Below, piece after piece: positions 1 to 8,203 of a stretch of 64,000 nt of DNA. Position numbers and translations under genes: made by a program. Below the pieces are notes generated by a model that worked only from the letters and a program-made list of their open reading frames with translations, made no database searches and was not told the DNA's origin. Within the stretch, counting starts at the first letter, position 1. Every line of letters starts with the position of its first letter. This DNA comes from Desertimonas sp963786985. GTDB taxonomy: Bacteria > Actinomycetota > Acidimicrobiia > Acidimicrobiales > Ilumatobacteraceae. Location of the stretch: NCBI GenBank assembly GCA_963786985.1, contig CAWBBL010000025.1:248001-312000 (forward strand), read 5' to 3'.

Positions 1-144
1 GAAATCACGACCGAGGCCGACCTCGCCAATGGCGAGTCGGTCGACCTCGTGCTGACGTTCGAGGTCGTCGCCAGTGTCGGTCCGCAGTCCGTCTTCTACA
101 GCCCGGAGGACGACCGACTGGTCGACGTCGCCGAGCTCGGCTGA
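1..144 (+). CDS. C-terminal end of an unidentified protein (partial)
   Basis: The window opens inside a reading frame that gives 47 residues, ending VAELG before a TGA at 142-144. The base composition and codon choice match the neighbouring genes, with G or C at almost all third positions. No motif is visible in this tail, so no function is proposed. The next gene starts 52 bases later on the same strand and may be cotranscribed with it. Confidence 0.55.
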   Translation, partial: EITTEADLANGESVDLVLTFEVVASVGPQSVFYSPEDDRLVDVAELG

Positions 145-196
145 CGACCGATCTCCACCAGACGGCAGGCGGCGACCACCGGCTACCTTCGCGCCG

Positions 197-646
197 GTGT
201 CGCCGCGTGCCGATCAATTCACCGAGGTCGATCCCGCCGCGGCGGCCCGGTGGCACAAGTTCGGCGCCACCGCGCAGACCCTGTTTCCCCAGCTTCTCGG
301 CCTCTGTGTGGAAGACGTGCGGGACGGCTACTGCCGGATGCGGATGCCGTTCCGGGCCGAGCTGCTGCATGCCGGTGGTGTCGTCCATGGCGGGGCACTC
401 GCGTCGTTGCTCGACTCCGTGCTCGTGCCGGCGATCGGCGTGTCGCTCCCCGAAGGCGCCAACTTCTCCACCGTCGATCTGCACGTGCAGTTCGTCGAGA
501 GCCTCGTCGACGAGGACGCCGTGGCCGAAGGATGGATCGTGCGCCGCGGCCGGCGCACGGTATTCGGCGAGAGTGAGGTGCGCGCCGCCAACACGGAACG
601 GTTGATCGCCAAGGCGATCTCCACGTTCATCGTGCGGACCCCCTGA
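197..646 (+). CDS. PaaI-type hotdog-fold acyl-CoA thioesterase
   Basis: The protein is a probable cytosolic thioesterase that hydrolyses an acyl-CoA or aryl-CoA; the substrate cannot be read from the sequence. The hotdog signature is visible in the middle: a HAGGVVHGGALASLLD stretch, the usual HGG...D active-site helix of PaaI-like enzymes, followed by strand-rich sequence with TVDLHVQF. The open frame extends upstream to 74, but that part is Arg/Ser/Pro-rich and overlaps the preceding gene, so the GTG at 197 (VSPRADQ) is preferred and gives 149 residues, normal for the family. Its stop overlaps the ATG of the acyl-CoA ligase (TGATG at 644-648), so the two are probably translationally coupled. 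Confidence 0.8.
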   Translation: MSPRADQFTEVDPAAAARWHKFGATAQTLFPQLLGLCVEDVRDGYCRMRMPFRAELLHAGGVVHGGALASLLDSVLVPAIGVSLPEGANFSTVDLHVQFVESLVDEDAVAEGWIVRRGRRTVFGESEVRAANTERLIAKAISTFIVRTP

Positions 647-2802
647 TGACGACACTGTCCGAGCGCGCTTCCAAGGAGTTGCTGGGGGCGTTCGGCCTGC
701 CGCTGGCCCGGGAGCGGGCGGTGCGCGACGCCGACGGGGCGATCGCCGCAGCTGGCGAGCTGGGCGTTCCCGTCGCCCTCAAGCTGAGCGGCGACCGGAT
801 CGCCCACAAGACCGAGCGCGGCCTGGTTCGTCTCGGCATCGTCGATGCCGATGCGGTCCGCGAGGCCGCCGACTCGCTGCTCGGGGCGGTGCAGCCCGAC
901 GACGGTGACGTCGAGTTGCTGGTCGCTCCGATGATCGAGGGGCGGCGCGAGCTGATTGCGGGGGCCGTTCGTGATCCGCAATTCGGAGCGACCGTGATGC
1001 TCGGCATCGGCGGCGTGCTTGCCGAAGCGATCGCCGACGTCGTGTTCCGCCCAGCACCCGTCGACGCCGCGATGGCGGCCAGGATGATCGACGAACTGCG
1101 CACGAGCGCGTTGCTCGGCCCGTTCCGCGGCGAGCCCGCCGTCAATCGCGACGAGCTGGTTGCCGCCCTCGTCGCCGTCGGCCGGGTGATCAACGAGCGC
1201 GACGACGTGGCGAGCGTCGACGTCAATCCGCTGATCATCGGCGCCGACGGCCGGCCGGTCGCCGTCGACGCCCTCGTCGAGCTGCGCCCATCCGCCGCCG
1301 TTCGGGCCACGCCCCGACGCCGGCGACGGCCGTCGGACGAGCAGTTCAAGGCGCTCTTCGAGCCTCGGGGCGTGGTCGTCGCCGGAGCGTCCAGCCATCC
1401 GGGGAAGTTCGGATTCGTGTCCCTGCACAACCTGTTGGCATCCGGGTACACCGGTGCCGTCTTCGGCACCAACCTGAACGGCGAGGAGATACTCGGCGTG
1501 CCGACGGTTGCCGACATCACCGAGCTTCCCGACCGGGCCGTCGACCTCGTTGTCGTGTGCACGCCGCCGGCCGCCAATCCCACCCTGCTCGAGGCATGTG
1601 CCCGCAAGGGGGTCAAGGCGGCCTTTGTGACGTCCGCCGGGTACGGCGAAGCGGGACCGCAGGGCCAGCTCGCCGAGGACGAGCTGATCGCACTCGCCGA
1701 CGATCTCGGCATCCTCCTCGCCGGACCGAACGGCCAAGGGGTCGTCAGCACGCCGGTCTCGCTGTGCGCGCAGATCGTCGCTCCCTACCCGCCGGCTGGA
1801 CGGATCGCCGTGGCCAGCCAGAGCGGCAACTTCGTCTCCAGCTTCCTGAACCTCGCCAGGCTCACCGGCGTCGGCATCTCCCGCGCCGTCTCGGCCGGCA
1901 ACGCGGCAGCCGTGTCGATCGCCGACTACCTGTCGTACTACGCCGACGACCCGGCGACCAGCGTGAGTCTCGCCTACCTCGAAGGGATCTCCGACGGACG
2001 GCTGCTGTTCGACCAGCTCGCCGACGCGGCGCGGCGCAAACCGCTCGTGCTCCTCAAGGGTGGGACGACTGCTGGCGGAGCGCGCGCCGCGGCGAGCCAC
2101 ACCGGGGCTCTCGCGGCCGACGACAAAGTGTTCGACGGCGAGTGCCGGGCCGCCGGCGTCACCAGGGCGGCAACGGTGGAGGAGGCGTTCGAGGCGGCGG
2201 CCACCTTGGTCACCCAGCCGGCGCCGCGCGGCCCGCGGGTGGCCGTCGTCACGACGGCGGGCGGGTGGGGCGTCGTGACGGCCGACGCGATCACCCGCGA
2301 TCCCGACCTCCAACTGGTCGAGCTGCCGCCCGACCTCGAGGAGCAGATCGACAAGCTGCTGCCTGCTCGATGGAGCCGCAGCAATCCGATTGACTGTGCC
2401 GGTGGTGAGACGCGTGACACGATTCCTGCTGTGCTCCGACTGGTGGCCGAACACGACGCCGTCGACGCGGTCATCCTCCTCGGCCTCGGTATCCAATCGA
2501 ACCAGGCGCGGATGATGCGCGACGGCCCGTTCTACCCCGATCACGGGCTCGCCCGGATCGTCGAGTTCCACGACCGTCAGGACGCCCGCTACGCCACCGC
2601 GGCGGCCGAGCTCAGTGAGTCAACGGGCAAGCCGATCCTGGCCGCCAGCGAGCTCGCCGTCGCCGACCCGGACAATCCCGGCCCGGCGACGGTGCGGGCC
2701 ACGGGCAGGCTCTGCTACGCCAGCGGCAATCGCGCCGTGACCGCCCTCGGACACCTCTGGCGGGATGCCGAGCACCGCCGGCGTCGCGCCGCCAGAACGT
2801 GA
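646..2802 (+). CDS. ADP-forming acyl-CoA (acetate-CoA) ligase family protein, fused beta-alpha type
   Basis: This enzyme interconverts an acyl-CoA, ADP and phosphate with the free acid, CoA and ATP, or acts in the CoA-ligating direction. It has 718 residues. Residues 1 to about 220 look like the ATP-grasp (beta) half, with His54 in the HKTERG segment. From about residue 235 there is a Rossmann CoA-binding domain (VVAGASSHPGKFG), followed by the succinyl-CoA-ligase-like half carrying a second conserved histidine, His485, in SHTGAL. In characterised ADP-forming acetyl-CoA synthetases two histidines relay the phosphoryl group, and both are present here. The beta-before-alpha order is the less common arrangement. 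It sits between a thioesterase and dacB with overlapping stops and starts. The physiological acyl group is unknown. Confidence 0.8.
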   Translation: MTTLSERASKELLGAFGLPLARERAVRDADGAIAAAGELGVPVALKLSGDRIAHKTERGLVRLGIVDADAVREAADSLLGAVQPDDGDVELLVAPMIEGRRELIAGAVRDPQFGATVMLGIGGVLAEAIADVVFRPAPVDAAMAARMIDELRTSALLGPFRGEPAVNRDELVAALVAVGRVINERDDVASVDVNPLIIGADGRPVAVDALVELRPSAAVRATPRRRRRPSDEQFKALFEPRGVVVAGASSHPGKFGFVSLHNLLASGYTGAVFGTNLNGEEILGVPTVADITELPDRAVDLVVVCTPPAANPTLLEACARKGVKAAFVTSAGYGEAGPQGQLAEDELIALADDLGILLAGPNGQGVVSTPVSLCAQIVAPYPPAGRIAVASQSGNFVSSFLNLARLTGVGISRAVSAGNAAAVSIADYLSYYADDPATSVSLAYLEGISDGRLLFDQLADAARRKPLVLLKGGTTAGGARAAASHTGALAADDKVFDGECRAAGVTRAATVEEAFEAAATLVTQPAPRGPRVAVVTTAGGWGVVTADAITRDPDLQLVELPPDLEEQIDKLLPARWSRSNPIDCAGGETRDTIPAVLRLVAEHDAVDAVILLGLGIQSNQARMMRDGPFYPDHGLARIVEFHDRQDARYATAAAELSESTGKPILAASELAVADPDNPGPATVRATGRLCYASGNRAVTALGHLWRDAEHRRRRAART

Positions 2803-4280
2803 ACCGGCGCGGCACGGCATCATCGCCGCTCATCGTTCTCGCCGCTGTCGTCCTGCTCCCGGCCGTCGCCCTGTTCGGGTTGTGGCGGCTCGCAGCCGGC
2901 CAGGACCGTGAATCCGTCGAGTCGTTGCCGCCGACCACGGTGGCCGGCGCGGCACCGGCGGCGCCCACGCCGGTGTTGAACACGCCACTGCTGTCGTTCC
3001 GCCGAATCCCCGGGCTGATCGCGCGCGATCTCAACGACGACAGCTTCGCGGCGGCAGTCAGCTCGTTCGCCGGGTCACTCGACTCGACCTCATGCCTCGT
3101 CGTCCAACTCGACGGTGTCGAGGTCGGGGCCCACAACCCCGACTTGCCGGTCATCCCAGCGAGCAACCAGAAGCTGCTCGTCGCCGCCGCAGCTCTCGAA
3201 GCGCTCGGCCCTGACCACGTGTTCACGACCGAGGTCCGCGGCGGCCCGGTGAACGGCGGTGTCCTCGCCGGTGACCTCTATCTCGTGGGCGGCGGTGACC
3301 CGCTGTTGACCACGGACGACTACCCGGCCGCCCAGATCAATGGCTACCCGGTGCTCAACGCCACCTCACTGGACACGCTCGCGGACTCCGTGGCGGCGGC
3401 AGGGATCACGCACGTCGACGGCAACCTGGTCGCCGACGGATCGCGCTACGACGACGAGTGGTTCCACCCCAGTTGGCCGGACGACATCCATGTCACCGAG
3501 GCCGGTCCCCTCGACGCCCTGCTGGTGAACGACGCTCGCTTCCTCACGGACGACTGGCAGGTCGCCAACGACCCCAACGCCGGGGCCGCCGAGGAGCTCG
3601 GCCGGCTTCTCGAGGAGCGCGGGATCACGATCGGCGGCGAAGTCACCACGGGAACGGCTCCGGCCGATGCAGCAGTTGTCGCGTCGATCGACTCGCAACC
3701 GCTTCCGGCGGTGATCGCCGAGATGCAAGCGTCGAGTGACAACAACACGGCGGAGCTGCTGCTCAAGGAGCTCGGCGTGGCCTCCGGTGGTGGCGGGAGC
3801 ACGGTCGCCGGTGCCGCCGCAGCCATCGCCGCGCTCTCGCAGATCGGTCTCGACACCACTGGCGTCGTCGTCGACGACGCTTCCGGGTTGAGCACCAACA
3901 ACCGCGTCACGTGCCGCTTGCTCACCGGGATCCTCGAGCGCCACGAGCCGGGCGACCAATTCGCCGCCGGCCTCCCGGTCGCCGGTCAGGACGGCACGAC
4001 GCTCAGCGACGTCTTCGTCGACTCCGCCGTGGAGGGCCGCCTGATCGGCAAGACCGGGACGTTGCACAACGAGCCGTACAACGCCGATCCACCGGCGGTC
4101 AAAGCCCTGAGCGGATACGTGCCGGTCGAGGGCGGCGGCACGATCGAGTACGCCTTGGTCCTCAACAGCGCCGGCACGCTGCCGGAACAGACCGTCTACC
4201 GGCCGATCTGGGACGCGTTCGCCGAGGTCCTGGCGTCGTACCCATCCGGGCCGACTGCCGCCGAACTCGGTCCCGGATAG
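2799..4280 (+). CDS. dacB: D-alanyl-D-alanine carboxypeptidase/endopeptidase, PBP4 (S13) family
   Basis: This is a low-molecular-mass penicillin-binding protein that trims or cuts peptidoglycan stem peptides outside the membrane. Residues 10 to 34 form a hydrophobic signal anchor. The serine-acyl enzyme motifs are all present: S122-x-x-K125 (SNQK), S313-D314-N315, and K418-T-G. The long insert between SxxK and SxN, typical of class C (S13) enzymes, is present, and the 493-residue length fits. The start GTG at 2799 overlaps the stop of the preceding ligase (GTGA). A short Pro/Ala/Thr linker after the anchor suggests that the catalytic domain stands off from the membrane. Confidence 0.9.
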   Translation: MNRRGTASSPLIVLAAVVLLPAVALFGLWRLAAGQDRESVESLPPTTVAGAAPAAPTPVLNTPLLSFRRIPGLIARDLNDDSFAAAVSSFAGSLDSTSCLVVQLDGVEVGAHNPDLPVIPASNQKLLVAAAALEALGPDHVFTTEVRGGPVNGGVLAGDLYLVGGGDPLLTTDDYPAAQINGYPVLNATSLDTLADSVAAAGITHVDGNLVADGSRYDDEWFHPSWPDDIHVTEAGPLDALLVNDARFLTDDWQVANDPNAGAAEELGRLLEERGITIGGEVTTGTAPADAAVVASIDSQPLPAVIAEMQASSDNNTAELLLKELGVASGGGGSTVAGAAAAIAALSQIGLDTTGVVVDDASGLSTNNRVTCRLLTGILERHEPGDQFAAGLPVAGQDGTTLSDVFVDSAVEGRLIGKTGTLHNEPYNADPPAVKALSGYVPVEGGGTIEYALVLNSAGTLPEQTVYRPIWDAFAEVLASYPSGPTAAELGPG

Positions 4281-4291
4281 AGAATGGGCCG

Positions 4292-4930
4292 ATGCGCGTG
4301 CCGATGTTCCCCCTCGGGAACGTCGTGTTGCCTGGTGAACTGCTGCCGCTGAACGTCTTCGAGCCGCGGTACCGCCGGCTCGTGCTCGATTGCCTGGCGG
4401 CGGACGTCCCGGAGTTCGGAGTCGTGCTCATCGAACGCGGCAGTGAGGTCGGTGGTGGCGACGTGCGCGCCTCCGTCGGAACGGTCGCCCGAATCGTCCG
4501 GGTGGTGCCGCTCGGCGACGGCCGCTTCGAAGTCGCCGCCGTCGGCGGCCACCGGATCAGCGTCCTCGAGTGGCTGGCCGACGATCCCTATCCGCGTGGC
4601 GACGTGGAGGCCTGGCCGGAAGCCGAGCCAGTGGATGGGGCTGCGTTGCTGCCGGAGCTCGACCGCCTCCACGGCCGCGTCGAGGAAACCCGCCGCCTGG
4701 CCCGCGAGGTCGCCAAAGCCGGTCGCCAGCAGGTGCCCACCCGCGCCGCGCCGCCGCTGAAGCTGAGCGACGACGTCGGTCGAGCCGTGTACCAACTTGC
4801 CGCCCGTGCTCCGATCGGGCCCGCCGACCGTTACCGGCTGCTCGCCGCGCCGACGATCGAGGCACGCGTCGAATTGCTCGGCGCTGCGCTCGACGACACC
4901 GACGCCATGCTGCGGTTCCGGCTGGCGTGA
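4292..4930 (+). CDS. Lon N-terminal-domain (LON substrate-binding) protein
   Basis: This is a stand-alone LON N-terminal domain without ATPase or protease parts, 212 residues long. The fold signature is at the start: MFPLGNVVLPGELLPLNVFEPRYRRL in outline, with PLGNVVLPG and FEPRYR as the key pieces, followed by GTVARI and a helical second half. Such proteins are widespread in actinobacteria and are thought to bind unfolded or other protein substrates, but no reaction is established. The ATG at 4292 is chosen because it begins the conserved MFPLGN segment; a TAGAGA hexamer lies just upstream. The next gene follows at once on the same strand. Confidence 0.8.
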   Translation: MRVPMFPLGNVVLPGELLPLNVFEPRYRRLVLDCLAADVPEFGVVLIERGSEVGGGDVRASVGTVARIVRVVPLGDGRFEVAAVGGHRISVLEWLADDPYPRGDVEAWPEAEPVDGAALLPELDRLHGRVEETRRLAREVAKAGRQQVPTRAAPPLKLSDDVGRAVYQLAARAPIGPADRYRLLAAPTIEARVELLGAALDDTDAMLRFRLA

Positions 4931-4950
4931 TAGAAACCTCTGCCGTGGCG

Positions 4951-5289
4951 ATGATCGAACAGCACCGCAGAGAGCTCACCCGTCAGGACACGTCGATCGA
5001 CGGGCTCGTCAACCTCGTCCGCGACTATGCCAAGCAGGAGACCGTCGGACCGCTGAGAGGTGCCGGACGGTGGCTGGGGTATGGCGTTGCCGGCTCCGTG
5101 CTGCTCGGGCTCGGCCTCGGGCTCGTGCTCCTCGGGCTGCTGCGGCTGATCCAGGCTGAGTGGCCCCGCGCCGCCAGCGGTTCGTTGTCCTGGCTGCCGT
5201 ACCTCATCGTCCTCGTCGTGTGCGTGCTGTTGATCGTGCTCACGGTCAGCCGGATCAACAAGCCGAGCCTCAACAAGGAGGTCGAGTGA
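4951..5289 (+). CDS. Small phage-holin-like/actinobacterial membrane protein
   Basis: The protein has about 112 residues, with an amphipathic N-terminal part (HRRELTRQDTSIDGLV) followed by two strongly hydrophobic helices separated by a short loop, and a basic end NKPSLNKEVE. It resembles the putative holin-superfamily (DUF1469-like) membrane proteins common in actinobacteria; the cellular role is unknown. GTG starts at 4927 (overlapping the previous stop) and 4945 are also possible. It forms a tight run with the next two small genes: its TGA at 5287-5289 overlaps the ATG at 5289. Confidence 0.65.
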   Translation: MIEQHRRELTRQDTSIDGLVNLVRDYAKQETVGPLRGAGRWLGYGVAGSVLLGLGLGLVLLGLLRLIQAEWPRAASGSLSWLPYLIVLVVCVLLIVLTVSRINKPSLNKEVE

Positions 5290-5513
5290 TGGCCAAGGCC
5301 GCACCCGCAACCGGGCCGCGGATCACCCGCGACGACTTGGAGCAGCGCTTCTCGGCGCTGCAGGGCGAGCTCAAGGGCAAGGTCGCCAGCCGCAAGCAGA
5401 CCTTGATCACCGGGGCCAGCGTCGCCGCCGCCATTTTCGTGCTGATCGTCTTCCTGCTCGGCAAGCGCAGCGGCCGGCGCAAGACGACTCTGGTCGAGAT
5501 CCGCAGGGTGTGA
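5289..5513 (+). CDS. Small single-helix membrane protein
   Basis: This is a 74-residue protein. A charged, probably helical cytoplasmic segment (RDDLEQRFSALQGELKG) precedes one transmembrane helix (about residues 42-58) and a basic tail RSGRRKTTLVEIRRV. The ATG overlaps the stop of the preceding membrane protein, so the two are very likely translated together and may form one complex. No family is recognised with confidence, and no function is proposed. Confidence 0.65.
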   Translation: MAKAAPATGPRITRDDLEQRFSALQGELKGKVASRKQTLITGASVAAAIFVLIVFLLGKRSGRRKTTLVEIRRV

Positions 5514-5516
5514 TCG

Positions 5517-5796
5517 ATGCCGATGAAGCGCGGCCTGCCGGGCGAGGAGCGTTACTGGCAGCTGATCTACGCGCTCGGTTTCCCGACGGCGGGCGGCGCG
5601 CCGCCTGTTCGGCGGCCGGCGCGCCTGGCGGCCGGTCTATTCGACGGTCTTCGCCGTGCGTGTGCTGCGCAAGGTCCTCGGTATCGGTCCCCAGCTGGTC
5701 AGCCTGGAAAAGCTCAAGCCGGGTCAGTCCGTCCGTATCGAGGCGATCGACCCGAAAACCTTGACCAGCGCCGAGAGGAAGCTCTACAAGCGTTGA
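5517..5796 (+). CDS. Small basic protein, reading frame broken by an apparent one-base insertion
   Basis: From ATG 5517 the frame reads sensibly through GEERYWQLIYALGF. Coding character then jumps to the +1 frame (RRAARRLFGG...WRPVYSTVFAVRVLRKVLG...SLEKLKPGQSVRIEAIDP), which ends at TGA 5794-5796. That second frame has no start codon of its own before GTG 5656 and has stops at 5524 and 5563, so it must continue the first. Removing one C from the CCC run at 5582-5584 joins the two parts into a protein of about 92 residues. The break is either a sequencing error or a recent mutation. The gene follows two small membrane-protein genes; its role is unknown. Confidence 0.6.
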
Positions 5797-5993
5797 ACGT
5801 TCTGCTGCGCAACCCGCGGCGGACGGTGGAGATCGAGGGTGCCCGTACGGTGCGGGCCTTGCTCGACGAACTCGGCCTCAACCGTGAGGCGCATCTCGTG
5901 ATCCGCAACGGCACCCTCGTGCCCGGCGACGAACACCTGAACGACAGCGATTCGATCGAGGTCCGTCCGGTCATCTCGGGTGGCTGCGGGTGA
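5793..5993 (+). CDS. ttuB: Ubiquitin-like sulfur carrier of the ThiS/MoaD/TtuB family
   Basis: This is a 66-residue beta-grasp protein. The ThiS/MoaD pattern is clear: short strands, a helix with ALLDELGL, then VIRNGTLVPGDEHLNDSDSIEVRPVISGG at the end (key parts VIRNG, DSIEV, SGG). Such carriers hold sulfur as a C-terminal thiocarboxylate. The immediate downstream neighbour is a TtuA-like tRNA thiolase, with the stop overlapping its GTG, so this is most likely the TtuB partner rather than ThiS or MoaD. No ATG is available; TTG at 5793 begins the conserved region and overlaps the preceding gene by four bases. The chain ends GGCG rather than GG, so two residues would have to be removed before activation. 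Confidence 0.75.
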   Translation: MNVLLRNPRRTVEIEGARTVRALLDELGLNREAHLVIRNGTLVPGDEHLNDSDSIEVRPVISGGCG

Positions 5994-6942
5994 GCAAGTG
6001 CCGGGTGTGTCGCGGGCCGGCGATCATCGACCTGCCCCGTCACAACGCCCACTTCTGCGGCGAGCATCTGCTGCAGTTGTGCCGGCGGCAAGTCGCCAAG
6101 GCGATCGAGCAGTTCGAGATGCTGCGCCCGGGGCGCGCGTCCTCGTCGCCGTCAGCGGTGGCAAGGATTCGCTGGCGCTGTGGGACCTGCTCCTCGAGCT
6201 CGGTTACGAGGTCGACGGCGTGTATCTCGGTCTGGGCATCGGCGAGTACTCGGGTGAGAGCGGCGAGTACGCCAGAGCCTTTGCCACCGACCGTGGGGTC
6301 CACCTGCGAGAAATCGACCTCCGCCACGAACACGGCTACGACGTGCCGACGGCGGCATGGGCAACCCGTCGCGTGCCGTGTTCGGCGTGCGGACTGTCCA
6401 AGCGCCATCTCTTCGACGCCGCGGCGCGCGACGGCAGGTACGACGCCGTGGCCACCGGACACAACCTCGACGACGAGGCTGCCGTGCTGCTCGGTTCGAC
6501 GTTGCGCTGGAACGTCGCCGCCCTGTCCCGACAACTTCCGGTGCTCCCCGAAGGTCGGGGGTTCCCGCGCAAGATCAAGCCGCTCGTCCGCCTCACGGAG
6601 CGCGAAACGGCGGCGTGGTGCATCGTGCGCGGCATCGACTACCAGGTGGAGGAATGCCCGATGGCGGCCGGCAACCGGCACCTCGACTACAAGGCGACAC
6701 TCAACGACCTCGAAGCGCGATCACCGGGGGCCAAGGCCTCCTTCTATCTGAACTTCCTTGACCACATGGCGCCACTGCTGGCCGGCACACGGGCGACTGT
6801 CGTGAAGTCGCTGGTCCGGTGCAGCCGTTGCGGATCGCCGACAACTGGCGACGTGTGCGCGTTCTGTCACTTGGTCGAGGTGGCCGCCGTCCATGATCCC
6901 GTGCCGGTGGAGATGTTGCGCCCGGTGAAGGCGCGTCGGTGA
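5990..6942 (+). CDS. ttuA: tRNA 2-thiouridine(54) synthetase TtuA-like, frameshifted near residue 47
   Basis: This PP-loop enzyme is predicted to thiolate tRNA using sulfur from the adjacent ubiquitin-like carrier. Features in order: N-terminal zinc site (CRVCRG, FCGEHLL), ATP pyrophosphatase loop SGGKDS, central cysteines in VPCSACGLSK, GHNLDDEA, a third cysteine in EECPMA, and a C-terminal zinc ribbon (CSRCG...CAFC). The central three cysteines are the expected Fe-S ligands of this family. The first 47 or so codons read from GTG 5990; the rest lies in another frame, and adding one G to the GGGG run at 6130-6133 makes them continuous (LRPGARVLVAVSGGKDS). The gene overlaps both ttuB and trmI by four bases, indicating an operon. 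Confidence 0.8.
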
Positions 6943-7715
6943 ACCCATTGCGCGCGGGGGAGCGGGTCATCCTCCTCGACTCCAAGCGGCGCCGCTACCT
7001 CGTCACCCTCGCCGACAACGGCGAATTCCACAGTCACAACGGATTCGTCCCGCACGCCGAGATCATCGGCCGGCCGGAGGGGGTTTCGGTTCGGTCGACT
7101 CGGGGGTCGGAGTACCGCGTCCTGCGCCCGACCCTCGAAGACGTCGTCATCGAGATGCCACGCGGCGCGCAGGTCATCTACCCCAAGGACCTCGCGCCGA
7201 TCTGCATGCTCGCCGACATCGGGCCAGGTGTTCGCGTCTTCGAGTCGGGAGTCGGGTCGGGGGCGTTGTCGATGACGATGCTGCGGTGGGGCGCGTCGAT
7301 CGTCGGCTACGAGGTGCGCGAGGACTTCGCCAACCGGGCCCGGACGAATGTGCGTGAGTTCCTCGGCGACGCCGCGCTCGACGACTTCCGCGTCGAACTC
7401 CGTGACAGCTACGAGGGGATCGATCCGGCCGACGCCGGCGACGGGTTCGACCGCGTCGTGCTCGACCTCCCGGAGCCCTGGCAGGTCGTGCCCCATGCCG
7501 AGAAGGCGCTACGGCCGGGTGGAATCCTCGTCGCCTACACGCCACAGATCACCCAGGCGGCCCAGACCCGGGAAGCCCTCAAAGGCAAGTGGATCGACGC
7601 CCGCACGATCGAGGTGCTGCACCGCGGCTGGCACATCGAGGGCCAGGCGGTGCGCCCCGACCACCGGATGGTCGCCCACACCGCGTTCCTGACCGTCGCT
7701 CGCTGGCTCGGCTAG
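6939..7715 (+). CDS. trmI: tRNA (adenine(58)-N1)-methyltransferase TrmI
   Basis: This SAM-dependent enzyme makes m1A58 in the T-loop of tRNA and acts as a homotetramer in known cases. Of 258 residues, the N-terminal small beta domain (RAGERVILLDSKRRRYLV) is followed by a Rossmann methyltransferase core with ESGVGSGALS as the SAM-binding loop, LDLPEPW as motif IV and HRMVAHTAFL near the end, all typical of TrmI. GTG 6939 overlaps the ttuA stop. In Thermus, m1A58 is known to promote TtuA-dependent thiolation of T54, so the order ttuB-ttuA-trmI is functionally meaningful. The gene lies just before the proteasome ATPase, as in other actinobacteria. Confidence 0.92.
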   Translation: MNPLRAGERVILLDSKRRRYLVTLADNGEFHSHNGFVPHAEIIGRPEGVSVRSTRGSEYRVLRPTLEDVVIEMPRGAQVIYPKDLAPICMLADIGPGVRVFESGVGSGALSMTMLRWGASIVGYEVREDFANRARTNVREFLGDAALDDFRVELRDSYEGIDPADAGDGFDRVVLDLPEPWQVVPHAEKALRPGGILVAYTPQITQAAQTREALKGKWIDARTIEVLHRGWHIEGQAVRPDHRMVAHTAFLTVARWLG

Positions 7716-7722
7716 CAGGCTC

Positions 7723-7968
7723 TCAGGGCTCGATGAAGATGCACTCCCCGGGGCATTCCTCCGCGGATTCGATGACCGCGTCGAGTTGGCCGTCGGGGAT
7801 CTGGGCCATTCCCTCGGCGCCCTGCGGATTGCCCTTGGCGGTGGCGAAGATCGTGGTGCCCTCTTTGACGTAGGCGAGACCGTCGTCGAGCAGTGTGAAC
7901 ACGTCGGGAGCGATCTCCTCGCAGAGACCGTCCCCGGTGCAGAGATCCTGGTCGATCCAGACCTTCAT
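7723..7968 (-). CDS. Small single-cluster ferredoxin
   Basis: This is an 81-residue soluble electron carrier. Cysteine pattern: a CTGDGLC segment near the N terminus and ECPGEC near the C terminus, as in actinobacterial [3Fe-4S] or [4Fe-4S] single-cluster ferredoxins that serve cytochrome P450s and other oxygenases. The open frame reaches back to 7995, but ATG 7968 (MKVWIDQDLC) fits the family start. A TAATGT hexamer at 7977-7982 lies 8 bases upstream of that ATG, consistent with leaderless transcription. It converges with trmI and diverges from mpa; no partner enzyme is adjacent. Confidence 0.85.
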   Translation of the reverse strand: MKVWIDQDLCTGDGLCEEIAPDVFTLLDDGLAYVKEGTTIFATAKGNPQGAEGMAQIPDGQLDAVIESAEECPGECIFIEP

Positions 7969-8203
7969 GGGGTCGTACATTACACGGCCAATCACGTGAA
8001 AACACGGTTGGCGGCCGGTCTGCGACGAATCGGGGATTGCGCTTGGACGTCCGCGCGACGGTCCCGGGAAAATCGACGTACGTAGCGGCGTCGAACGATG
8101 TCATGTTCTGTGACAGCGGGTACGTGCCGCGAACCACGCGTGGCGCGTGTGTATGTTCTGACGCGGGGCCGAGATTCGGCTCAGCAAGAGAGAGGAGGCT
8201 TCC

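Noticed and set aside
328..2571. 747-residue ORF on the minus strand
   Set aside because: It lies wholly antisense to the acyl-CoA ligase and thioesterase, has Arg/Gly/Asp-rich shadow composition, and no motifs. Long antisense frames are expected at this GC content.
5510..5764. 84-residue ORF beginning at 5510
   Set aside because: It is out of frame with both credible parts of the small gene at 5517 and has Arg/Ser-rich shadow composition.
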